Shown one piece after another: positions 17,632 through 26,233 of a DNA stretch of 64,000 bases. The position numbers and the translations under genes are program-made. Position 1 is the stretch's first letter; the number at the start of each line of letters is the position of its first letter. Source of the DNA: Salinivirga cyanobacteriivorans (GTDB lineage: Bacteria; Bacteroidota; Bacteroidia; Bacteroidales; Salinivirgaceae); NCBI RefSeq assembly GCF_001443605.1, contig NZ_CP013118.1, positions 1,271,075 through 1,335,074 of the forward strand. The letters are read 5' to 3'. The notes beneath the pieces are model-generated. The model searched no databases, was not told where the DNA came from, and worked only from the letters and a program-made list of their open reading frames with translations.

Positions 17632-18888
17632 ATGGATACATATCAAATCAGGGTGAATAGTGAGATCGGAGAACTGGAAGGGGTAATAGTACATTCTCCG
17701 GGCAAGGAAGTAGAAAACATGACGCCCAAAAATGCAGAGCGGGCCTTGTACAGCGATATACTGAACTTATCGGTTGCCCAAAAGGAATATGGTCATTTCA
17801 AAAATGCATTGGCTAAACATGCACCTACTTTTGAGGTTAGAGAGCTGCTGCAGGATGTATTAAGTAACCAACGTGTGAAAGAGACCCTGATTGATCATAT
17901 TTTCGATAACGAACATACCATGGCCAGCCGGCATTTCCTGCTGGGGCTGTCAGATGAAGAACTTGCAAGGCAGTTGCTTGAAGGAGTGATTTTGGTAAAA
18001 GACAACCTGACCAAATATTTTAGTAAAGAGCGGTATGCTTTAAGGCCATTACATAACTTTTTCTTTACGCGCGATGCAGCCATGGCAGTACGCGACAAGG
18101 TACTTATCGGCCGAATGGCCAACCAGGTACGAGGTCGTGAGGCTTTAATTATGCAAGCCATTTTCGATTACCACCCCATGTTCAGAACACAAACGGTAAA
18201 TCCGGTGCAACATGCCACATTTAATGATAAAATTTCCATAGAAGGCGGAGATGTGCTTGTGGCACGTGAGGATGTGTTGCTCATTGGTACCGGCACCCGC
18301 ACCTCATCACAGGGTATCGACTTTATTCTGGAACAGATTGAAAGTAAGGAACAGGTAAGACACATTATTGTGCAGGAACTTCCTGAAACACCCGAATCGT
18401 TCATTCACCTTGACATGGTGTTTACTTTTCTTGACAAAAATAAATGCATGGTATTTGAGCCCATCGTTATGAAGCCTAACCGCTACCAGACAGTACACAT
18501 CACAATCGACAACGGGAAAGTGAACATTAAAAACGAAAAAAACATTGTGGAGTGTCTGAATAACCTGGGATTTGATCTTGAACCAGTATTTTGCGGAGGC
18601 ACCAAAGACCCATGGGCGCAGGAAAGAGAGCAGTGGCACAGTGGCGCTAATTTTTTTGCGCTTGCGCCGGGTAAAGTTCTGGGATATGCGCGCAATGTTT
18701 ACACCATGGAACAAATGAACAAGCACGGATTTGAGATCTTAAGTGCCGAAGATGTTGGTTCAGGAAAAGTTGATATCAGCAAGTACGAAAAGTATGTAGT
18801 GGCTGTTGAGGGTTCAGAACTGCCACGTGGTGGCGGTGGTGCACGATGTATGACCATGCCATTTAAAAGGAAACCAATAACGTGGTAA
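17632..18888 (+). CDS. arcA: Arginine deiminase
   Basis: A 418-residue protein of the guanidino-group-modifying superfamily that converts arginine to citrulline and ammonia. Landmarks are the N-terminal GELEGVIVHSPGKEVENMTP, the FTRD motif (NFFFTRDAA), the EGGD motif (SIEGGDVL), HLDMVFTFLD, and the catalytic cysteine in RGGGGARCMTMP (Cys406). Length is normal. No ornithine carbamoyltransferase or carbamate kinase gene is nearby, so the classical ATP-yielding arginine deiminase pathway is not encoded here as a unit. The decarboxylase and antiporter upstream suggest a shared role in arginine use or acid resistance. Confidence 0.93.
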   Translation: MDTYQIRVNSEIGELEGVIVHSPGKEVENMTPKNAERALYSDILNLSVAQKEYGHFKNALAKHAPTFEVRELLQDVLSNQRVKETLIDHIFDNEHTMASRHFLLGLSDEELARQLLEGVILVKDNLTKYFSKERYALRPLHNFFFTRDAAMAVRDKVLIGRMANQVRGREALIMQAIFDYHPMFRTQTVNPVQHATFNDKISIEGGDVLVAREDVLLIGTGTRTSSQGIDFILEQIESKEQVRHIIVQELPETPESFIHLDMVFTFLDKNKCMVFEPIVMKPNRYQTVHITIDNGKVNIKNEKNIVECLNNLGFDLEPVFCGGTKDPWAQEREQWHSGANFFALAPGKVLGYARNVYTMEQMNKHGFEILSAEDVGSGKVDISKYEKYVVAVEGSELPRGGGGARCMTMPFKRKPITW

Positions 18889-19011
18889 GCACATCAGAGA
18901 TACGAAGCTTAAGGTATTTAGGTATTTTTACAATGCATTTCAGCATCTTTTTGTACTTTTAGCTTTCAAAAAATTGCATCAGTAAAATAATAACGGCGAA
19001 ATTGTCAAATA

Positions 19012-20970
19012 ATGCAGAGGCTGATTATTGCCATACTCATATTCCTGTTTAGTGCTACAACCCTGATTGGTCAAGAAGAAAGGGATTCGTCAGATGCCAG
19101 AGGAGCTGGTATTGTGCAACGGTCTTTTAAAGACACCTTGCCAAAACCTGATACCTTAATCTATTCCTGGAAATATGCAGAAAATAGTTTTATTAAACTT
19201 TATGCAGAATTTGATACCACGCTTCTTTCCATTCAGCTACCTGAAGCCTATAGGAGAGAGTGGACAGGATTTGTTTATCTGGGTAATCCGGGATCTGCGG
19301 TACAAAATACTTTCTTTTCTGAAAGACATGATATTGAAGTAAACTGGCAAATAAAAAATTTCTACCCATACCTTAAAACCCACAAAAAACAAAAATTTTA
19401 CAACACCAAAACTCCGTTTACACAAATGCAGTTTGTAAGCGGTGGTGAAGACTATGAGTACTTCACATTCAACCACACACAAAACTACGATAAGCATATT
19501 AACCTGGGTATGTCTTACGAAATTTTCAATTCTGAAGGATACCTCAATTACCAGTCAACCCGGAACAGGAACTTCAGCTTTTGGACAGACATCGACTATG
19601 AGCGCTATAAAATGTATGGCTCCATTAACTTTAACGCTATCAATGCTGATGAAAACGGCGGTATAAGGACGGACTATTTACTCACGGACTCATCAGTCAG
19701 CGTGCAGGATATGACTACAAAACTGAGTAACGCCAACAACCGTTTTAGTTATTTTATAGCAGCCATCGATCATCAGTATCGTCTGTTAAATTTTGGGCAA
19801 GACAGCATTTATAAAAATGGCTTATGGCTCTCGCACCATTTTTCATTTGATAAAATGCAACGACTCTACACCGATGAGGGAGATGAATATACCGACCCCG
19901 TGACTGAAGAGGTCTTTAACTTTTATGCCAATACTTACAATGGTACCCGTAGTTATGATACCACCTCATTTATAGATTATAAGAACCGTGCTGCCATCAT
20001 GTTTCAGTCCAGGGGTAAAACAAAAATCGACATGGGCCCCTTTGTGGAACATCATCAAATTAAAAACACAAATTTTTATCGTGATACCCTCTTTACGTAC
20101 AATAACGATACTACCTACGAAACCATATCCGTTGGCGGGCAGGCTACGATTAAAAAATCAGACGATTTTAAGGTTGACCTTCAGACACTTTATTACCCTT
20201 TCCAGGATTATAACTACCAAAATTACCAGATTACAGCAAATCTTGTAAAGTGGCAAAAATTGTGGAACGATACACTGTACATGCACCTCATGTTGTACCA
20301 CATGGAAAAAACGCCTGATTACCTATTGGGACAATATTTCTCCAATCACCTTAAATGGGTTAATAATTTACAGGATGAAAACGAACGAAAACTTCAGTTC
20401 AACCTCCGGCTCATAAAATCGAGGTTCAATTTGCAATTCACGGTTGACCACCTTGACAACTATATCTATTTCGATCAAAATATGAAAGTGGCTCAGCACG
20501 ATCAGGAAATTATGATGTTTGGTGCCAAGCTAGGTAAAAAGTTTACTTTTTTTGAGCACTTCAATCTCGAAATGAGCCTTATGGGGCAATATACTGCTAC
20601 AGACTTTATTGATGTCCCGGAATTCAGTGCAAAAGGAAACTTTTTTTATAAACGCCAAATCAAGTTTAAAAACACGGAAGGTGTCATAGACCTGTATGGA
20701 GGTTTCTCAGGCAGAATTCACACCAAGTATTATGCCCCTGCATACGCACCAGCCATTGCCCAGTTCTATCTCCAGGACGAAAAACTTATTGGCAACTACC
20801 CTGTACTCAATGTATTTGTTGGAGCAAGGGTAAAACGGTTCCTTTTCTCCCTCCGTTTCGACCACGTGAACAGCGGTTTAATGAGAGGTGTGAGTTACTA
20901 TTCTGCTTATAATTATCTTCTGAGGCCCCGCAATCTGCGGTTCAGCGTTAGTTGGAATTTTTACAACTAA
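19012..20970 (+). CDS. Putative outer-membrane porin, Porin_10-like
   Basis: A 652-residue protein with a signal peptide (MQRLIIAILIFLFSATTLIG, cut before QEE). The mature protein is dominated by aromatic-rich beta-strands separated by polar turns (FFSERHDIEVNWQIKNFYPY, TFNHTQNYDKHINLGMSYEI, FSLRFDHVNSGLMRGVSYYS) and ends in WNFYN, a typical outer-membrane closing strand. Organisation and size match the Bacteroidota putative-porin family (Porin_10, as I recall it). Substrate unknown. It is followed by a 790-base non-coding spacer. Confidence 0.8.
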   Translation: MQRLIIAILIFLFSATTLIGQEERDSSDARGAGIVQRSFKDTLPKPDTLIYSWKYAENSFIKLYAEFDTTLLSIQLPEAYRREWTGFVYLGNPGSAVQNTFFSERHDIEVNWQIKNFYPYLKTHKKQKFYNTKTPFTQMQFVSGGEDYEYFTFNHTQNYDKHINLGMSYEIFNSEGYLNYQSTRNRNFSFWTDIDYERYKMYGSINFNAINADENGGIRTDYLLTDSSVSVQDMTTKLSNANNRFSYFIAAIDHQYRLLNFGQDSIYKNGLWLSHHFSFDKMQRLYTDEGDEYTDPVTEEVFNFYANTYNGTRSYDTTSFIDYKNRAAIMFQSRGKTKIDMGPFVEHHQIKNTNFYRDTLFTYNNDTTYETISVGGQATIKKSDDFKVDLQTLYYPFQDYNYQNYQITANLVKWQKLWNDTLYMHLMLYHMEKTPDYLLGQYFSNHLKWVNNLQDENERKLQFNLRLIKSRFNLQFTVDHLDNYIYFDQNMKVAQHDQEIMMFGAKLGKKFTFFEHFNLEMSLMGQYTATDFIDVPEFSAKGNFFYKRQIKFKNTEGVIDLYGGFSGRIHTKYYAPAYAPAIAQFYLQDEKLIGNYPVLNVFVGARVKRFLFSLRFDHVNSGLMRGVSYYSAYNYLLRPRNLRFSVSWNFYN

Positions 20971-21393
20971 TTACCGATAATTTACTTTTTTAATCCAACT
21001 GCTACCAAAATAGCCAGGCAATCTATAAGTACAGATTAGTTGCATATGGTGTTTAAACCTTATTTTTTATTCACGTCCTGTTTTGTAAATGAATATGATA
21101 GCTGGCAAATGACCATTGATTACTAGTAACCGTCCCCTTAAATCTTTCTATTTTGGGTGTCTCGTTCTATTTCGTTCAATATAACTAAACTGTGTTACAT
21201 AAATTCAGGCATCAATGATGGTTGATTTCTTTTTTAAAAATTTCTCGTCACAAAGGCCACGATAAAAAACGCTACCAACGCTACGGGTTGTCACGTTGCG
21301 AACGTTGCGCCTTCGTTGCGGGTGCTGCGTGAAATATAATACCAAAACATCATTGGTAAGAGAAACGATGAAACCTCCATGACAAAGCTGTTG

Positions 21394-21492
21394 ACACACA
21401 CGCGCATGATTATTTGGAACTTTACAGGTAAAAAGCTTTAAAACAGGGAATAGGAGGTTCCATCCCGATTGGTATCGGGACAGGTAGTGACC
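21394..21492 (+). repeat. Hairpin-bearing spacer repeat, copy 1
   Basis: It begins ACACACACGCGCATGATTAT and ends with the block at 21456-21492, which starts GGTTCCATCCCGATTGGTAT. The core TCCCGAT-TGGT-ATCGGGA is a perfect 7-bp inverted repeat. Copy 2 at 21546-21615 has the same two blocks in the same order with a shorter gap (about 34 instead of 62 bases). Confidence 0.75.
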
Positions 21493-21545
21493 TTTGAAAA
21501 TTAAAAATAAACATATGAAACAAGCATGATTAAAATAATTATTAA

Positions 21546-21615
21546 ACACACACGCAGGAATGATTATTTTACATCATGCGGTTCCATCCCGTTTTCATCG
21601 GGACAGGTAATGACC
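21546..21615 (+). repeat. Hairpin-bearing spacer repeat, copy 2
   Basis: It repeats the ACACACACG...ATGATTATTT block and the block at 21580-21615 beginning GGTTCCATCCCGTTTTCATC. The hairpin core is TCCCG-TTTTCA-TCGGGA-like, with arms shorter than in copy 1. It ends GACAGGTAATGACC against GACAGGTAGTGACC in copy 1. Confidence 0.75.
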
Positions 21616-21762
21616 ACTAAAATCAAAATTATAAACAGATGAAACCACCTGTTTAAAGCTTCCGCCGCGATGGATTGGAACCGTTATTCTTTTATCCATG
21701 TTAATCAATGATCATATTTCAGCTATCTAAGCAAAAAATCAAATTACTATAAAGCAAGAGGC

Positions 21763-23121
21763 TCAACCCCAAAACCCATAGAAAACGTGGCCAATAAGAA
21801 AGTAGAGCAACAGTCCCATGATATCGTTTACGGTAGTAATAAAGGGTCCGGTTGCCAGCGCCGGATCGATTTTAAGTTTATTAAGGCCCAACGGCACAAA
21901 AGTTCCGAAAACTGAAGCAAAAATAATGACAACTAAAAGTGCACTGCTCACCGTAACTGTTAAGGCTAAAGAATCGCTATCGATAAAATTATAGAGCAAT
22001 AATATTGCCGCCAAAGAAAGTCCGTTTAGCATGGCAACGCCCAACTCTTTCATCAATTTTTTGAAATTAGACTCAATACCGAGCGAGTTGCTGGCCAGCC
22101 CCTGCACAATGATGGCACTCGACTGTATTCCAACATTACCGCCCATGGCTGCAATAAGTGGAATAAAGAAGGCCATTTCAGGGTAAAGCGACAATTGGCC
22201 CTCGTAGAGTTCAATAACCTTAGCGCCAAACACACCACCAATCATCCCAATCATCAGCCATGGCAAACGGGCGCGCAAAAGCTGCCAAACATTGTCGGAA
22301 GCTTCCACATCTGAAGAAATACCAGATGCCATCTGATAGTCGCGTTCAGCCTCTTCCCTGATCACATCCACCACATCATCGATGGTAATGCGGCCTTTAA
22401 GCCTTCCAATGCCGTCGATAACAGGCAAAGCAACGAGGTCGTACTTGTTCATAATGTTGGCTACCTCTTCGGCTGATGCATCAACCGATACCGAAATTAC
22501 ATCTTTATCGTAAACATCGGCCACCTGGTCGCTTTTCGTAAGTAGAAGTTTTTTCAGTGAAAGGGTGCCTTTCAGAATACCATCGTTGTCAATAACATAC
22601 ACAAAGTAAATTTCGTCTATATCCTGAGCCTGCCCACGCATTTCGCGCAAACAGGTGGCTACGGTCCAGTTTTCGTTAACAGTAATTAACTCCTTGGCCA
22701 TCAGACCACCTGCAGTATCCTCATCGTAGTTCAGCAGGTCGGCAATATCTCCCGCATGCTCACGGTCGGCAATATTGCTCAGCACATCGGCCTTTACATC
22801 GTCGGGTAATTCGGCAATAATATCTGCCGCATCATCGGAGTCCATCCGGTCGATGAATTTACGAGCAAGTATATCTCCGGGAACATTCTCAAGCAAGCGT
22901 TCCCGGTCATCCTCTTCAAGCTCCACAATCACATCTGCTGCCCGCATAGGCTCCAATAAAATAAACACAAACTGCGCCTCTTCGAGGTTTAATTCTTCAT
23001 AAACCTCAACAATATCGGCAGGGTGAAAATCCTGCAGCATACTGGCGGTCTTGCGCTTATCCTGTGCGTCAATCGCAGACTTTAATTCCTCTATAAATTC
23101 CCGGGTGAGCTCAAAATTCAT
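21763..23121 (-). CDS. mgtE: MgtE-type magnesium transporter
   Basis: A 452-residue protein. The N-terminal helical MgtE domain (about 1-125) includes DMLQ-type repeats (MLQDFHPADIVEVYEELN, RMDSDDAADIIAELPDDV). Two CBS domains follow (about 130-255, including VASCLREMRGQ-like and DKDVISVSVDASAEEVANIM), then five transmembrane helices (about 285-452) with the pore region MAFFIPLIAAMGGNVGIQ and LATGPFITTVNDIMGLL. The cytoplasmic domains sense magnesium and close the channel. The gene is probably co-transcribed with rsmA, 18 bases upstream on the same strand. Confidence 0.96.
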   Translation of the reverse strand: MNFELTREFIEELKSAIDAQDKRKTASMLQDFHPADIVEVYEELNLEEAQFVFILLEPMRAADVIVELEEDDRERLLENVPGDILARKFIDRMDSDDAADIIAELPDDVKADVLSNIADREHAGDIADLLNYDEDTAGGLMAKELITVNENWTVATCLREMRGQAQDIDEIYFVYVIDNDGILKGTLSLKKLLLTKSDQVADVYDKDVISVSVDASAEEVANIMNKYDLVALPVIDGIGRLKGRITIDDVVDVIREEAERDYQMASGISSDVEASDNVWQLLRARLPWLMIGMIGGVFGAKVIELYEGQLSLYPEMAFFIPLIAAMGGNVGIQSSAIIVQGLASNSLGIESNFKKLMKELGVAMLNGLSLAAILLLYNFIDSDSLALTVTVSSALLVVIIFASVFGTFVPLGLNKLKIDPALATGPFITTVNDIMGLLLYFLIGHVFYGFWG

Positions 23122-23139
23122 GACAACGGGATTTTTAAA

Positions 23140-23895
23140 TTATTCTAATAAATTACAAATATGCTCAAAATCTTCCGGTCTTAACTGCTCCGGACGCATA
23201 TTAAATATCTCTTTACCCGAAATTTCCGGGTTTATAACGCTTTTTAAACTATTTCTGAGTGTTTTCCTGCGCTGATTAAAGGCAAGCTTTACAACCTTAA
23301 AATAAACTTTCTCATCACAGTTTAGCCTCTCCCGGTTGTTACGTTTTAATCTGATTACCCCGGACTTTACTTTGGGCGGTGGAAAAAAAGAACCGGGCTG
23401 AACTGTGAATAAATACTCCACTTTGTAAAAAGCCTGAACCAGCACACTTAAAATACCATAAGTTTTACTTCCTGGTGCGGCCACTACTCTATCGGCCACC
23501 TCTTTTTGGAACATGCCTACCAATTGGTGTATTTCATCGCGATGCTCCAACATCTTAAATAAAATCTGGCTTGAAATGTTGTAAGGAAAATTCCCAACAA
23601 CATCAAATCTGTTTGCAAAATGTGTGCTAAAATCGGTTTTTAGAAAATCTCCGGCAATGACTCTTTCATGAAGATCAGGAAAATTTGCTGCAAGGTATTC
23701 AACCGATTCATCATCTACCTCAATTACCTTAAGCAAATCGGGAAAACGTTTAAGCAAAAACTGAGTTAACTTACCCTTTCCCGGCCCGATTTCCAACACC
23801 GGCACACCATTCATGTCCACTGATTCAGCGATTCGTTGTGCTATGGAATCATTGGTTAAAAAATGTTGTCCCAGGGTTTTCTTTGGTCTTACCAT
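23140..23895 (-). CDS. rsmA: 16S rRNA dimethyladenosine transferase
   Basis: A 251-residue Rossmann-fold methyltransferase that dimethylates the two adjacent adenosines in helix 45 near the 3' end of 16S rRNA. The N-terminus KKTLGQHFLTND, the SAM motif VLEIGPGKGKLT (33-44) and the catalytic motif NFPYNISS (102-109; the usual form is NLPY or NIPY) are all present. Length is normal. It lies upstream of mgtE on the same strand and is divergent from the flippase-like gene, with an 80-base spacer. Confidence 0.97.
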   Translation of the reverse strand: MVRPKKTLGQHFLTNDSIAQRIAESVDMNGVPVLEIGPGKGKLTQFLLKRFPDLLKVIEVDDESVEYLAANFPDLHERVIAGDFLKTDFSTHFANRFDVVGNFPYNISSQILFKMLEHRDEIHQLVGMFQKEVADRVVAAPGSKTYGILSVLVQAFYKVEYLFTVQPGSFFPPPKVKSGVIRLKRNNRERLNCDEKVYFKVVKLAFNQRRKTLRNSLKSVINPEISGKEIFNMRPEQLRPEDFEHICNLLE

Positions 23896-23975
23896 CTTCG
23901 AAATATTTTAAATCGTAAAATTAGCAAATAGTCTTAGAAAGCCGTATTTTTATCTTTCTAAAAAATTTGACCTGC

Positions 23976-24932
23976 ATGCCTGCAAACCATCGAAAATTCT
24001 GGGTAATACTTTTCAAAAGCTTAATTTTTATTGCTTCATACGGTTTTGTAGCCTATCGCGTTTATGCCGACGACCAACTTAGCAACTTGCTCTTTAATGG
24101 CACAGTTCACAATGAGTCGGCCTGGTTATGGTTGGTGTTTTTATTAATGCCGGTCAATTGGTTTATTGAATCGGAAAAATGGCGGTTACTTCTTAAACCA
24201 ACAGAAAAGGTTAGGTTACTTCAGGCTTTTGGCGGTGTGCTTGCCGGGCTCAGCATTGCTATTTTCACACCCAATCGAACCGGGGAGTATGCAGGCCGAA
24301 TATGGATATTACGTCAACGCAACCGGTTGGCCGGTATATCGGTAACCATTGCCGGAAGTATTGCGCAAAGTGGTGTTACTTTTATTGTTGGAATAATTTC
24401 AGGATGGTTATGGCTCAACCAAAATACAGAAGCAACTTTTACCACACCGACGCAACTTGGCCTGGCAATTTTTACTGTTGCAGCCGGTTTTATTACGTAC
24501 ATTTCGCTACCCAAAATTGCATTAAAAATCAGCCGGCTACAAACCCCAAAAGTTATTACCAAAATTAACGACGGAATAAAAAACCTGAACAGGAATCTAC
24601 TACTTAAAGCGCTGTTAGTCTCTGGTTTACGATATGCCATTTTTATGACTCAGTTTATTTTGCTTTTATTCTATTTTAAAACAGGTATTTCGGTTTACGA
24701 AGCCTTCCTGAGCATAGGCATGCTCTACGCCGCCATGTTGGTTATACCAACCATTACCATTGCCGAACCCGGGGTAAGAGGAAGTCTGTCGTTGCTAATT
24801 TTTGGAGTTTTTTCTACAAATGAGGCAGGAATTCTGGCGGCTTCATTAACTTTGTGGATTATAAACCTGGCCATACCGGCGCTCCTTGGTGCGCTGTACC
24901 TGGCTGCCCTTAAAATCGATAAACTATGGTAG
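23976..24932 (+). CDS. Integral membrane protein of the lysylphosphatidylglycerol synthase/flippase-like family
   Basis: About 318 residues from the ATG at 23976; a TTG nine bases upstream would add only three residues. There are about eight hydrophobic helices. Family-like motifs are GVLAGLSIAIFTPNRTGEYAGRIW (written here only as a region, about residues 90-113) and NPAEPG-type IAEPGVRGSL near residue 265. These resemble the AglD/MprF-N transmembrane family, thought to move or handle polyprenyl- or lipid-linked substrates. It overlaps the DUF456 gene by 7 bases. Inner membrane; the precise substrate is unknown. Confidence 0.8.
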   Translation: MPANHRKFWVILFKSLIFIASYGFVAYRVYADDQLSNLLFNGTVHNESAWLWLVFLLMPVNWFIESEKWRLLLKPTEKVRLLQAFGGVLAGLSIAIFTPNRTGEYAGRIWILRQRNRLAGISVTIAGSIAQSGVTFIVGIISGWLWLNQNTEATFTTPTQLGLAIFTVAAGFITYISLPKIALKISRLQTPKVITKINDGIKNLNRNLLLKALLVSGLRYAIFMTQFILLLFYFKTGISVYEAFLSIGMLYAAMLVIPTITIAEPGVRGSLSLLIFGVFSTNEAGILAASLTLWIINLAIPALLGALYLAALKIDKLW

Positions 24933-25408
24933 AATTCTTACTCATTGTCCTGGCGGCGCTGCTTTTGCTTATAGGGCTTATTGGATGTATTTTACCGGTT
25001 ATACCCGGCCCGCCAATTTCTTTTGTGGGACTGCTGGTGCTAGAAGCTACAGAGAAAGTTGATTTTTCAAACAATTTACTTTTGCTCATGTTTGCTTTAG
25101 CAGCCATTGTAACAGTATTAGACTACATTATACCCATCTGGGGAACCAAAAAGTTTGGTGGCACACGCGCAGGTGTAATCGGCAGTACATTGGGCCTTAT
25201 ATTCGGACTGATATTTTTTCCACCAATTGGTATCATTATTGGCCCTTTTGCCGGAGCTGTTATAGGAGAAATGATTCAAAAAGACGATTTTAACAATGCA
25301 CTTAAAAGTGGAATAGGCTCTTTTATTGGATTTTTGCTAGGCACAGGAATGAAGTTAGTTGTATCATCAATTATGATTTATTACTTTTTCAAAGAAGTAT
25401 TTGCATAA
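24926..25408 (+). CDS. DUF456 domain membrane protein
   Basis: A 160-residue, very hydrophobic protein with four to five helices and Gly/Pro-rich repeats (LIGLIGCILPVIPGPPISFV, FGLIFFPPIGIIIGPFAGAV, IGEMIQKDD). This is the pattern of the DUF456 family, in which two related halves carry glycine-zipper-like helices. Function is unknown. It starts 7 bases inside the end of the preceding flippase-like gene and is probably translated with it. Confidence 0.85.
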   Translation: MVEFLLIVLAALLLLIGLIGCILPVIPGPPISFVGLLVLEATEKVDFSNNLLLLMFALAAIVTVLDYIIPIWGTKKFGGTRAGVIGSTLGLIFGLIFFPPIGIIIGPFAGAVIGEMIQKDDFNNALKSGIGSFIGFLLGTGMKLVVSSIMIYYFFKEVFA

Positions 25409-25472
25409 AATAAACCTGACACAAACTTTTTAATAAAAAAGTTGTTGAAGAAAACTTACACACATAAAAACT

Positions 25473-26150
25473 ATGACTATGAGAAACAAAATCATGGATC
25501 CCCTGGGGAAATTAATGGGCTTACGCTATAAGTCGCATCCGTGGCATGGAGTTGATCCGGGCCCGGAAGCACCGAATCTAATTACCGCCTACATTGAAAT
25601 GGTACCAACAGATACTGTAAAATATGAAGTGGACAAATCAAGCGGGTACCTCCGCATCGACAGGCCACAAAAATACAGCAATGTAATACCTGCACTTTAT
25701 GGTTTTTTTCCACAAACCTATTGCGGAGAGAGTGTAGGTAAATTTTGTGCCGAAAAAACAGACCGCAAGGAGATTCAGGGAGATGCCGACCCACTTGATG
25801 TGTGTGTGCTGACCGAACGCTCAATTTCACATGGAGACATTCTCGCTCATGTGATTCCCATTGGGGGTTTTCGGATGATTGACGGCGATATGGCTGACGA
25901 CAAAATTATTGCTGTATTAAAAAACGACGCCGGCTATGGTCATTATACCAACATAAATGATGTGCCACAAGCAGTAGTAGAGAGATTAAAACACTATTTC
26001 CTTACATACAAGGATATTCCGGGCAAAGAACGCATTTCGGAAATTACCCATACTTATGACGCCGATGAGGCCATAAAAGTAATAGAATTTGCCATGGACG
26101 ATTATCATCATAGATTTGATAACCTCGAAAGTGTGCTGGATAAAGTATAA
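25473..26150 (+). CDS. ppa: Inorganic pyrophosphatase, family I
   Basis: A 225-residue soluble family I pyrophosphatase that hydrolyses diphosphate to two phosphates and pulls biosynthetic reactions forward. The metal-binding signature DADPLDVCVL is present, as are IEMVPTDTVKYEVDK (the substrate-binding region) and ALYGFFPQTYCG. Length is slightly above the 175-residue bacterial norm because of N- and C-terminal extensions common in Bacteroidota. The start could be the ATG at 25473 or the next in-frame ATG two codons later. It is 64 bases after the DUF456 gene. Confidence 0.93.
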   Translation: MTMRNKIMDPLGKLMGLRYKSHPWHGVDPGPEAPNLITAYIEMVPTDTVKYEVDKSSGYLRIDRPQKYSNVIPALYGFFPQTYCGESVGKFCAEKTDRKEIQGDADPLDVCVLTERSISHGDILAHVIPIGGFRMIDGDMADDKIIAVLKNDAGYGHYTNINDVPQAVVERLKHYFLTYKDIPGKERISEITHTYDADEAIKVIEFAMDDYHHRFDNLESVLDKV

Positions 26151-26233
26151 TTTCTATATTGCATGTGGATTAATTGATTTCGACAAAATGAAATCTGGCT
26201 AATGCGAATGATTGGTAACTATTATCTTACCCA

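Larger units (their letters stand above)
20971..21762. other. Long non-coding spacer with short repeats
   Basis: No convincing gene is seen on either strand in these 790 bases. A 114-codon minus-strand frame (21205-21549) lacks any start context or recognisable protein and spans the repeats. The spacer holds a cluster of CGTTGCG heptamers (about 21290-21325) and two copies of a hairpin-bearing repeat (21394-21492 and 21546-21615). Confidence 0.7.

Noticed and set aside
21205-21549. 114-codon minus-strand frame in the long spacer
   Set aside because: It spans the repeat elements and has no signal, domain or start context; its composition looks like random spacer translation.
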